A DNA stretch of 64,000 nt from Pycnopodia helianthoides. Taxonomy: Eukaryota > Echinodermata > Asteroidea > Forcipulatida > Asteriidae. Shown here in pieces: positions 1 to 9,750 of this stretch (position 1 is the stretch's first letter; every line of letters starts with the position of its first letter). The stretch spans positions 14,486,009 through 14,550,008 of the forward strand of contig CM063247.1 in the NCBI GenBank assembly GCA_032158295.1. The letters run 5' to 3'. The position numbers and the translations under genes are program-made. Under the pieces are notes generated by a model, which was given only the letters and a program-made list of their open reading frames with translations, was not told where the DNA came from and made no database searches.

Positions 1-590
1 GCAAGTCTAAGAATCTGATGTTTGATACAGATATCTCTTCTCCAGTAATTCGTGTTGTGATATCAGCGACTAAATAACGTATTAATAAACGAACGTCGCC
101 AATCAAGACTAGGCTTTTGCAGACAAACGTACCTAACCGAGATCGCAGACTTGAAAACAAGTTCATAAAAGTTTAACATACATCTCTACAGTTTGGCTGG
201 TAGCCGGTAACTTTTAAATCAAAACTTGATGGTGTGTATAAAGAAAAGTTGTTCATTATAGGGTTTTTAAAGTATGTTTTTTGCTCAGTTCAATGAACAA
301 TAACTTAAATCAGACCCTACATAGGGGTACATAGCTACACAAACTCATAACAATCATGGGCCGAGGGGGGCCTACCCCTACATCATCGCAATATTCATGG
401 TCCGAGAGAGCCTACCCCTACAGCATAATGGAAGAGTCCTACATAGGGCTACTTAACTACAAAAACTCGCAACATTCATGGAGCCCAGGTAGCCGTGACC
501 AAGGCTGTGGAGTTTTGTTTTCCTTTATGTTTTTCTTTACGCTGCGCCAATTTTCGGAGTAAACTGCGACCGCCTTGCGCAAGGCTAGGG
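1..590. repeat. Segmental duplication: upstream block of exon 1a
   Basis: This leader block upstream of the first exon of gene A is nearly the same as 7049-7636, 31707-32270 and 53397-53930. It differs by scattered substitutions and small indels, such as a short insertion in the 31.7-kb copy near 32218. No conserved reading frame runs through it. I infer it is the 5' flank and promoter-proximal DNA of exon 1a carried along in the array duplications. No TATA box or other defined promoter element could be assigned. Confidence 0.8.
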
Positions 591-700
591 CCTAGGTGGC
601 CTACAGCACAATGGAAGAGTTCTACATAGGGCTACATAAATACACGCATTCGCAAAATTCAAACGCACACATCGCGCTCACACATTATTTTGTGCGGGAT
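312..700. repeat. Degenerate direct repeats in the exon 1a leader
   Basis: Three diverged direct copies of a module built on CCTACATAGGGCTACATA, followed by an ACTCGCAACATTCATGG-like stretch, lie just upstream of exon 1a. The same series occurs in each other 1a leader. The exon 1b leaders (19000, 39140, 46930) keep only the last part (ACAAACTCGCAACATTTG, then CACACAGAGCAAGAAGTGG). This shows that the 1a and 1b leaders share ancestry. Function is unknown. Confidence 0.6.
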
Positions 701-751
701 CCCGCTGTTCACACAGAGCAAGAAGTGATAGACATTTTTGCGGGCATCAAG

Positions 752-3700
752 ATGGGAACATCAAGGAGCCCGTGGCGTTGGATGATCTTACTCTCAAGAT
801 GTGGTGTCTCTTTCATTGCTTTTGGCTTGTACAAGTCCATGAGTTTATTTATACCCGTATTGGAGGAGGATTTTAATATCAGTACTTCGTCAGCGGGGCT
901 TGTTAGCAGCCTTCCGTACAACATAAGTATAATGACAGGTGAGTGTTTAAAGTCTATACAAGAGGGGAAATTGTGTTTTTCAAGACATTCTCACTCAACA
1001 AAATTATATATTGTAAACTCTATGAGATCTACATGTTCAAAATTAGACAAATCATCCCGAGTCAGGATAACACTGCAAATATACAAACATTAAACAAAAA
1101 ATCCGACGCGTCACTTCGAGAAACTTAGTTGCAAACTGCTTAATGCAAACAAATTGACCCGTGTTAGACGCACAAAATAGTTAATGGCATATTAAAGGAA
1201 CATTGCAGAAATGGTTTTGCTAATAAAACAGTTGCTGGCAATGTAAGCACTTTGTGTAATCCACTATATACATAAACTGACACACCTGTAGAAGTTTGAG
1301 ATCGATCGTCCATCTGGGTCACGAGAAAATAGTGAAAGACCGATTACACATTTGCATGAAATCATATAGATTCAACAAATGAATAAAACGCTCACTGAGC
1401 GATAAACTCCAATCGCAAAATTAGTTTATTCATTTCTCATCAAATATGGCATTTCAGACAGAAATATTTCCAGGGAAGTTTTCTACTATCATCATCATTA
1501 GACCGTGTAAGTTTTATGTAAATCTGTGATCAAAAAGTATATTTTACAAGTTGTTTTCCTATTAATTCTGTAATGTTCCTTTAATGGCATATTAAACGTT
1601 TCGACCCTTGCAGAGTTTTGTCTCGAAAATAGTGTAGAGAAAGTCTCATCGAGCAAATCTACAGGCCCAAACGATTCGGGTGTAACATTTTGTGTGATTT
1701 GATAAAAAAAAAATCCATTCAAAACCTTGAATAGGCTGAACGATATACGGACCAGTGCTCATTCTAATTCAAAGCCAATACGCAGAAGAGATTTTCATAC
1801 TAGACATACTCTTTTGTTCATATGCTGAGGAAAAACGATCGGGACCTTGAGTCAACAACTTGTTGTTATTAAAATTAAACGCAAATCACGGTGACGTCCG
1901 TGTGCCTTAATCGTTTATGGAATTATAGCTTGATATAAGCCTATAGGCTTGGATGGTTTTAATAACCTAAAATATTTTTTTAATTTTTTTTTTATACATT
2001 GTATTATTTCTATTTTGGTCGCTATTTTGGACACCATCTTGAAATCGCAATAGTGCCCGGAATTTTATTTATTAATTTTTAATTTTCTAACGTCTCAAAT
2101 AGTGTTATAGCACCATAAACGGCAGCTAAAGGTATAAGTTTTTCCCGGCCAGTTTCAACAAAAATCCATTCATTTTAACACCTGGCTCAATCAGTTTCGT
2201 GTGAAAACGAATGCTCCGTGAATCAGCATTCAACAGTCAAATTGAGTAATTCAATTTCACCAGTTTAACATTCACTGATCAAATAAGATCGTCCAATTTC
2301 ATTAGGCCACAAGACTCATTCAACTTCGTAAAAGCCAGCAGCAAGAGCTTGTCAACCATTCAACTTGATCAATGAGCAAACATTTTCCAAGTGTTTGCAG
2401 TCAAATTCAAAATGTGCTTTCTGATTCGTAGGCATACTTGCCTGTATAAATGCAGATATTTTGAGGAGAATTTATTCTACACAGCCAAATTTACATGCCG
2501 AGATGCAGCACGTCAGAACATTGAAGGCTAAAGAAACCAACTTCAAATATAAATAAACGAAGAGAAGAAATGTATAAACAGAAAGAGAAAAGGACCAATG
2601 AAAAAAAATGCACAGGAAAACAACAACAATAATTTGTTTTGGAGTTTTATAAAGACCCCTTTTTTAGCTTTTCTTTCTTAACATTTGTTAACTTCAAATT
2701 TGAAATAGTCCGAACATTAGAAGAAATAAATACCCCGGCAAACAATCTCAAGGCTGTAGCAAAATATTTTGTTTCCATTTCAAACTTATTTGAGGAACAT
2801 AATGTATATAAAAGTATTCCTCTGTGTTAGGTATCCTTTCTGCCGTTTTGCTGAAAATATGGGATGGGCGAACCATGATGATTGTTGGTGGGTTTTTGGC
2901 TGCGGCTGGTTACATCGGAGCAGCTTCGTCGCAGACAGTACTACAACTCGGACTGTGGCTCACATTATCAAGTAAGTACATGGTAGAGGGTCGGGAAGGC
3001 AATTGATGTCCCATACATTGAGCGTGTAAGTATTTTATGTTTCATGGCATGCAGAGTGGCCTGGGATCAATTCTCACAATCATACAACCACCAATGGCTT
3101 CCATAATGGTGTGCAACTTTGACATTGGTATATAAGAGATCATTGAATCTTATTTTGAGATTTGGTTAAAAATAACGAATATTCTTCAATCTATATTTAC
3201 TCTCTGAGCTGGTGCTTCGTGTCTGATACGTCGTGCCTGTTAGTTTTAAACGTCTTTTTCTTTATTTTTGAAGGTTTGGGACAGTCCCCAATGCACATGG
3301 TTTCCGCTGTGACACTGCTAGAGTACTTCCCAGATGATTTTGCCACAGCTAACGGGGTCGCCTTAACTTGGGGCGCTATTGGAATGATGAGTCTCCCTCC
3401 AGTGGTTGAACAGCTTTTACTGATCTACGGTTGGAGAGGTGCATTGATGATCATGGGTGCAGTTTTAGCTCATATCTGCGTATTCGGTGCACTCATAAGG
3501 CCACTACCCCAGGAGTACCAGTATAAACCAATACAAGACTCAGGATCAAATTCGCCAAAAGATAAACTCTTTGAAGATAGCAAGATTTGTGAAATGTGGA
3601 ATGCTTTTAAAGAGAAGATGGATTTTAGTTTATTCGTTGATGAGCCACGTTTCGTCATGATTCAGTTAATCGTAACGTTGGGCGGAATAGTCTTCAGTGG

Positions 3701-4443
3701 TTGGCACTTGTATCTCATTCCCCATGGTATTTCTCTTGGCTTCGGAGAAACATTAGCTTCACTTCTGGCCTCTTTTACTGGTATGGGAACCATTATTGGA
3801 CGGCTGTTGCACGGTACCCTTGTAGACCGTGGAGTAGTCCGGGCTACGGATCTTTACGCAGGGGCTTCCTTCGTAGTTGGTGTAACTTTATTTCTCATCT
3901 CGCCAGCCTCGCAGTCCTATGCAGCAATCGCTATTGTATCTACTGCCGTAGGGTTTGGACTGGGCGTTGTACTTCCATTGTGTTTTGTTATGTCAGCTGA
4001 TGTCCCGCATGGAAGAGAGATCACAGCTTTTGCTTTCATGTATCTATGCGTAGGCATCGGTTTTCTAACAGGTTCTTTTCTGTGTGGTGAGTATCTTTTA
4101 TGATTAAAAGGAGTTGTATTCGGTAGACATGGCACAAAGATGTGTTTTTCAAAGTAATCAAAAAATGGCTGCTTGAGGCAACATTCTAGGCTTGCCTAAT
4201 TCACTTAGGTAACTTCGGCAGGGGTTATTCAAACGTGCCTTTAGTTCGCAAAAAATATGGTCCTGTGTTTTTCCCAATCTCATACCTCGACTTATAACTG
4301 TGGTGTATATTATCTGCTTTACCGTAGGTTGGATCCATGATATAACTGGGGATTACATCACAGTCTTCAATACACTAGGAGGTCTATCAATCACCATGGG
4401 AGCTTTAGCGATGTCACTGAGACTAATACCGACTCAGCATTAG
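752..4443 (+). CDS. Gene A: monocarboxylate transporter-like (MCT/SLC16-type MFS), intact, 4 exons
   Basis: Exons read as 752-938, 2831-2971, 3274-4086 and 4328-4443 (TAG), with GT-AG junctions, all introns phase 1, 418 aa. The product is a predicted multi-pass plasma-membrane carrier. Residues 8-11 (PWRW) sit where MCTs carry their N-terminal aromatic motif. Exon 2 covers TM2-TM3. Exon 3 carries YF (127-128), GWRG (162-165), the ALIRP end of TM6 (182-186), a charged central loop, and GRLLHG (285-290). Exon 4 gives the last helix after WIHDITGDY. The ATG at 752 (CAAGATGG) is preferred because frame upstream is not kept in the 1b paralogues, although an in-frame ATG at 611 would add 47 aa. Odd point: Trp142 replaces the Gly found in genes B, C and D. 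The substrate cannot be told; MCT-family members move lactate-type acids, ketone bodies, aromatic amino acids or creatine. Confidence 0.85.
1196..1580. mobile_element. TTAA-flanked MITE in intron 1 of gene A
   Basis: The element runs AGGAACATTGCAGAA...AATTCTGTAATGTTCCT and is flanked by TTAA on both sides. The ends are imperfect inverted repeats. It has no coding capacity. TTAA targets are typical of piggyBac and Kolobok superfamilies. Related copies are at 13333-13717, 33410-33794, 42276-42663, 44650-45017, 54537-54921 and 59012-59396. Confidence 0.75.
1585..2830. other. Remainder of gene A intron 1
   Basis: AT-rich intronic DNA with a poly-T run near 1977-1995. From 1585 to about 1811 it matches the DNA after the other exon 1a copies (for example 13722-13946). 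After about 1811 gene A continues towards exon 2 while the other copies switch to different sequence. That break marks one edge of the loss of exons 2-4 in those copies. I see no gene here. Confidence 0.6.
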
Positions 4444-5137
4444 GCCGTGTTCGAATCCAATTGTTATTAATTGGTTAAGGCACTGGGACAACCGAGCGAA
4501 GAAATGGACCAACGTCGATAACTATGAGAACGAAGTTCTTCCTCGAGAAAATTAACAGAACCACGCCCACCCTACTCTTAAAAAATTATGTAGCTGATGT
4601 AAACTTGAACTACACGTTCAATATAAATGTATGTGTACGTGTGTAATTACGCTATTGTGCGTTTACGCTATGACGGTCTCGATCAGATTTATATATATAT
4701 ATATATTATATATATAAATGTTATCTCTGTGCAAAAGTTTGAGCAGGATCACAGATCTACAACCTGATGCAAAAATTTAACATTTTCAACTTCCCGTCTG
4801 AACCGAAAGTCAAGGTCAAATGGGGTCGTGATCTGTGTAGCGTTTTTTTTTTTTTTTTTACTTTTAACGACCTGGCTGTCCGATGATGTGTATATTGTAA
4901 AAATCCAACACGTGGTTCGTGAGTTATGATTTCTTTAAACATTAAACTTTGATTTATTGTTATTCGAAACCTGATGGCGTCATCATGACATCATCAAGTT
5001 GGTGTCGTCCTGATATGGAGGTTCAATTTTTTTTATGAGTTTCAATGTTCCAAAATTGATTTTTTTATTTTTATGAAAAAACACAAAGTCAGACTACGAC
5101 CGGTAGTTCAGGTCATACGAGGCCGTGTTGGAATCCA
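4443..5137. repeat. Insert in the 3' flank bounded by a 17-bp direct repeat
   Basis: GGCCGTGTTCGAATCCA begins at the stop codon's last base (4443-4459) and recurs with one mismatch at 5121-5137. In gene C the sequence goes directly from this motif into the following CTTCGCATTGCG flank (41170 onward). So genes A, B and D carry inserted DNA here that gene C lacks. The direct repeat could be a target-site duplication or the product of recombination. The insert includes an AT microsatellite at about 4690-4717 and a piece with the ACTTCC...GGTCAAA style repeat. Confidence 0.55.
4460..4578. repeat. Left arm of a long inverted repeat (right arm about 5921-6032)
   Basis: The sequence from TTAATTGGTTAAGGC through the CCCACCCTACTCTTA end is the reverse complement, with scattered mismatches, of 5921-6032 (AGAGTAGGGTGGGCG to CGCCTTAACCAATTAA). 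The same arm pair flanks gene B (24108-24300 with 30480-30660) and gene D (50318-50510 with 52150-52350). Gene C lacks the left arm. This is foldback-like DNA of unknown origin. Confidence 0.6.
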
Positions 5138-6187
5138 TGGCTTCGCATTGCGTCTACATCGGCTATTTTACCCTATTCCCTACATACATTTGTGGAATTA
5201 TGATACATGATTGGTATTACGAAACTATTGATTCCTCTCAGGTCCATAGAGACTGGGAGCCGCTATCTTGGTATCGTGAAAAGTCAGGGCGCCCGGCCGT
5301 CTGCAAAGTAATGAATATGCATTGAGCTGACGTCGCCAGTTTCTTCGTCGTGTGCGCATGACGCTGCATGCGTGCCTTGCCTTGCGTATGCACCTTGTGT
5401 AAAAATAATAGTCACCTAATGCATACTCATGATTTGGGCAGTCCTCTTCTGATTTCGCATCAAGTCGGGTTCCCTCGTGGGCGTTAATGCTGGGGGCACA
5501 AGGGGAGACGTCTGTTTTTGCCTGGCATTTATGGCTTCCCATAGTTTTCCAATCTTGGTTGGTAAAAACTCGGGCTGTGACGTTGCAATAGAAAAGTCTA
5601 TATGTATTTTTTTCTGAGATATTTTCATCGCAAATGTTATTATCAATTTGCATTTCTTGCTGTGCATTCGGGGGTATGTATATTTCATCTTTGTCTCTAT
5701 ATATGGTGTATATTTTTGTATTATGATATGCAGGATTAAAGTAGTATTGAAATAGTCTAAATATGACGTATCGGCACTGCAAAGGGTGAATTTTTCTAAA
5801 TACCACGGTTCTATGAGACTTGACTATATCATATCTAGTACGGAGTCGAGTACTATTACTGAAGTACTTGCTACTTAAGAAATACATTGTAAAAGTAGAC
5901 CAGAGTCAATGGGTTAAGAGTAGGGTGGGCGTGGTTCTGTTAATTTTCTCGAGGAAGAACTTCGTTCCCACAGGTATCGACGTTGGCCCGTTTTTCGTTC
6001 GGTTGTCTCAGCGCCTTAACCAATTAATAATAAGACAAATGAGGTCGAGCGAACAATATCACTGTGATATCGTACCAAAAAAATGGTAACGAGGTTAGCG
6101 TAGGACTCTCTCGCGGAAACATAGCAGTGGAATCAATATTGGTCATAATTAGGGTGGGCGTGGTTTTATATAAGGTTATAAGGTTAT
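5121..6187. repeat. Gene 3'-flank dispersed block
   Basis: The block is repeated at 15420-16250 (diverged), 29700-30815, 35530-36350 (diverged), 41170-42020 and 51380-52500. Open frames on the minus strand (5225-5887) are broken by indels in the other copies, so it is not treated as a gene. It marks the ancestral DNA just after exon 4, so its presence after orphan exon 1a copies shows where exons are missing. Confidence 0.65.
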
Positions 6188-6364
6188 ACGGAATATTTTG
6201 TTGGAAACATGGAATTCAATGATACCGTATCATTGAATTCGGTGTTTCCAAGATACCTTAAATTATTGAATTCCGTGTTTCCGAAATACCTTCTCATTGA
6301 ATTCCTAGTTTCGGGGATACGATACGGTATCATTGAATTCCATGTTTCCAACAAAATATTCCGT
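6188..6364. mobile_element. Palindromic MITE with EcoRI-like internal repeats
   Basis: ACGGAATATTTTGTTGG at the left is matched by CCAACAAAATATTCCGT at the right. The inverted repeat continues inward for about 40 bp (ATGGAATTCAATGATACCG and its complement). The centre repeats TTGAATTC-GTGTTTCC modules. Other copies are at 30820-30994 and 52506-52680. It has no coding capacity and no clear target-site duplication. Confidence 0.65.
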
Positions 6365-7640
6365 GTTTCTGAGATAAATTATCTCGGTAAGTCAGTAACG
6401 TAATGGCAATTTAAGCTTCCGTAGTGTCCTTAATATTCTTACGTATAAGTACAGAGTACCAGTCTAGTGTGTTGGCTGATGATCAAGTTCGGGTGGGTGA
6501 CAAGAGTCGACTAGACTTTACCATAGTCGATCTTGATGTTATCAGCCAGACGCTGCGTGGTCCGCCCTGGAGCTCTGTTAGTCAAGTCGAATTCGAAAGT
6601 TACGTCACAATAATTAGTAATTTTACGATAACGGGTTTGTTTAATCATGGTTTACTGTAGCAAATATTTATCTTTGCAGTGAGATAGTTCATTTAGTTCA
6701 TTAGAAAATAAGAGATTATGTAATAAAATGAAAATGACCAGTTAAGAATTTTCTTCGTTACGTAAACGCTAACCTTATCATCTGCTCAACGGAATGCACT
6801 GACTAATAACTACATGTAGTTTGACTAGTCGATCGCTAGACGCGTTCAAATGAAAAACATCACGCATGCGTAACTTTAATCGCAAATTGACGAAAGGTCG
6901 GCACCCAAAATTGCTCTTAAAGTCTTAATGCATTTTGCGTGGCTTATGCTTCGAGGCTCGTGAATCGGATAAAGATAGGGGACCAGTCTAACGCTACACT
7001 TGATTACAATGATGTGCAATGGAGGGCGCAACATCCACTGGGTTGGAGGGACTGGGCAAGTCTAAGAATGTTTGATACAGATATCTCTTCTCCAGTAATT
7101 CGTGTTGTGATATCAGCGACTAAATAACGTATTAATAAACGAACGTCGCCTATCAAGACTAGGCTTTTGCAGACAAACGTACCTAACCGAGATCGCAGAC
7201 TTGAAAACAAGTTCACAAAAGTTTAACAAACATCTCTACAGTTTGGCTGGTAGCCGGTAACTTTTAAATCAAAACTTGATGGTGTGTATAAAGAAAAGTT
7301 GTTCATTATAGGGTTTTTAAAATGTGTTTTTTGCTCAGTTCAATGAACAATAACTTAAATCAGACCCTACATAGGGGTACATAGCTACACAAACTCATAA
7401 CAATCATGGACCGAGGGGGCCTACCCCTACATCATCGCAACATTCATGGGCCGAGAGAGCCTACCCCTACAGCATAATGGAAGAGTCCTACATAGGGCTA
7501 CATAACTACAAAAAGTCGCAACATTCATGGAGCCCAGGTAGCCGTGACCAAGGCTGTGGAGTTTTGTTTTCCTTTATGTTTTTCTTTACGCTGTGCTAAT
7601 TTTCGGAGTAAAATGCGACCGCCTTGCGCAAGGCTAGGGC
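6365..7640. repeat. Duplicated intergenic block leading to exon 1a
   Basis: Intergenic DNA repeated at 30995-32270 and 52681-53935, with small gains and losses. The 52.9- and 31.2-kb copies have an extra short segment (GGTTTGGAGGGAGAATTCG) that 6570 lacks. No gene is recognised. The terminal part repeats the leader at 1-590. Confidence 0.7.
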
Positions 7641-8344
7641 CTAGGTGGCCTACAGCACAATGGAAGAGTTCTACATAGGGCTACATAAATACACACATTC
7701 GCAAAATTCAAACGCACACATCGCGCTCACACATTATTTTGTGCGGGATCCCGCTGTTCACACAGAGCAAGAAGTGGTAGACATTTCGTCACCGTTTTCA
7801 CGAAGAGCCACTTATGTCCAAACACTTATTTGAGATTTACAATTTACGCTATGCTTGGCTTAAAACTGCAAAATCTGCAATACTAAAGCCACGGTTTGCA
7901 GTTAAAAACCTATCATATGATTCTGTATAAGTTTAACCTCTACATTGACTAACTCATTTCTGTAGATATATTAGTCTTGGTTAAGACCTTCTCTTGTTGA
8001 TTTATCACAGTTTTCCCCACGAGAGGGCGCTACCATTCACGAGCTGCTCTCACAACACGAACCGTTCCAAGAGAAGGTCTTGGGAAACTCTCATTCGTTA
8101 GGTCATGCGTGCGCATAGTGTTTAGCATAACCTGTTGAATATGGAAATAAATGTGACGTTTTGTTTTGCATATGTAGTAGCAGTCTAGAACCCAGACGTC
8201 AACAGTTTTATGCTATAATACTATTAACACGTGGAAGGCTGTACATATTTACGTTGTAAAACCGTGCAGAAGTGTTGTGCTGTGTGTTGCATAATCTTTG
8301 TTTGTGTACATGTACGTGTTTCGCGTGGGCATGCTACAGGCACA

Positions 8345-9750
8345 GCTATTTTGCGTAGAAAATGGCTGACCGTTTGGACTGGCGAAATTCACGACAAAGC
8401 TCTGGTGTTCGTCGTTCTTCTACTGAAGGCACCGGCAGTTGACCAGTTAGATAGAGTTACGAAAATTGGCCTTAATGCCGCAGACATCACCTCAGACTCA
8501 GAGGTAATTTTTGCTAGTCCCGAAACACTCTGTGGGCCAAGAGGGAAGGAACTAGTATTAAAGCAGTGAAATCGAGATGTTCGGCTGTGTTCAATGAATT
8601 GATGAGAATCATTGTATCCAAATGGTAAGTATCCTCCGGCCAATCATGTTCTCAAGAATCACGAATGTTATTTATTGTATTTCTTATACTGTAGTAATAT
8701 CAAATTAAAAAACTCGGTCATCATAGTTGACACCTTGTGAAGCATGTGAAGGAATTGTTGGTCATTGGTGGATATAATAAATATTAGGTTATTTATTACT
8801 GAATTTGGGTTATCTCGTACCCAAGTCAACTCGTACCCAAGTTGACTTGGGTACGAGTTAAGTTGACTTGGGTACGAGTTAAGTTGACTTGGGTACGAGT
8901 TAACCTGGATACAGGTTCCCTTAGGCATGAGTTAACATGGGTACGAGTTGACTTGGGTACGAATTGACCTGGGTACGAGTTAACTTGGGTACAAGTTGAC
9001 TTTGGTACAATGTTGAGGGTACGAGTTGAGTTGACTTTCGAAAAAAGGAGTACAGCCCCCCAGAATTACTGGGTCTAATTTACACGTATATGTCTTCACA
9101 TTATAGTCCACTTGGCTTCCTTGCCATTCCCTTTGGTCCCAAGTTTATGCAAGAAAAAACTAACTGTACACTAACGCAGCAAAGAAATCAGTTGGTTCTC
9201 TTTAGTCTTTGCAATTTTGGAGTGCAAGAAATTTACAGATGCAATTATTATAACTTTTAGTAATTTTTGTTTTACTTTTGTTTCTATCTGTGTACAGGGG
9301 TCACTCATCTGGAGAAAGTGCAGTATTCCGAAAATGCTATGGTCAATTAGGAGAAATTCGTTCTACGTTGTAGCTGTCAACACCAATTATTGCTATAACT
9401 GCAACAGCTACAAAAACTGTTAGGCAGATAGTTGTGGAGAGCCTATCCATGCACAATTACGGATTGATTGAGGAAAGTCCCGAAAGGAATAATATTAAGT
9501 ATGGAGAAAGTACCTTCAAAAAGATGGGATGAAATTTTGGAGTGGCTTTTCAAAGAAGTCAAGGACAAACAAAGGTCAACTGAAAGGGTCATCATTCGTT
9601 GCCAGTCACGGAAGCAGGTCAGCCAACTGTATGCACTGTTTTGCTCAATGCTGCACATGAACTTCACAAGTACTTTAATATGTATCACACAAATACCGAG
9701 GAGGGAGTACAGAGAGACGTAAATGCGGGTTCTGTTCAGGCCACTAACTA
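8345..9750 (+). pseudogene. RecQ-like superfamily II helicase relic inside the transposon
   Basis: Fragments of a RecQ-type helicase occur in order. In 8231-8569 the translation ends with AVDQLDRVTKIGLNAADI and then VIFASPETL, matching the region before the DEAH box. A donor GTAAGT follows at 8625. After an acceptor at 9296-9297 comes FRKCYGQLGEIRSTL, a TAG stop (9371-9373), then PIIAITATATKTVRQIVVES, the helicase motif III region. After a frame change, 9500-9640 gives WDEILEWLFKEVKD and RVIIRCQSRKQVSQLYALF, the start of the second RecA lobe. Another frame change near 9680 continues as YHTNTEEGVQRDV. The DEAH box, the Walker A motif in good form and the C-terminal half are not visible. With stops and shifts it cannot be functional as read. 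It may be captured host sequence or the remains of a transposon-encoded helicase. Confidence 0.7.
8815..9036. repeat. Minisatellite, about 21-bp unit
   Basis: Tandem copies of TTGACTTGGGTACGAGTTAA and variants, regular on the left and degenerate on the right. The first copies are in opposite orientation, giving a palindromic join near 8830-8855. It lies inside the 4.5-kb transposon, within the presumed intron of the RecQ relic. Confidence 0.85.

Noticed and set aside
611..751. In-frame 47-aa N-terminal extension of exon 1a (MEEFYIGLHKYTHSQ...)
   Set aside because: Open in the gene A and 54-kb leaders only. The 12.9- and 33-kb leaders are interrupted by a MITE and the 1b leaders shift frame. 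The stretch is part of a degenerate direct repeat, so it is more likely 5' UTR.
4443..4459. tRNA-like B box (GTTCGAATCC) after the stop codon
   Set aside because: No A box at the right distance and no cloverleaf can be drawn; in paralogues the motif reads GTTGGAATCC or GTTTGAATCC.
5225..5887. 220-aa open frame on the minus strand
   Set aside because: Lies in the 3'-flank repeat. The corresponding frames at 30131-30520 and 51805-52206 are shorter and broken differently, and the translation shows no family marks.
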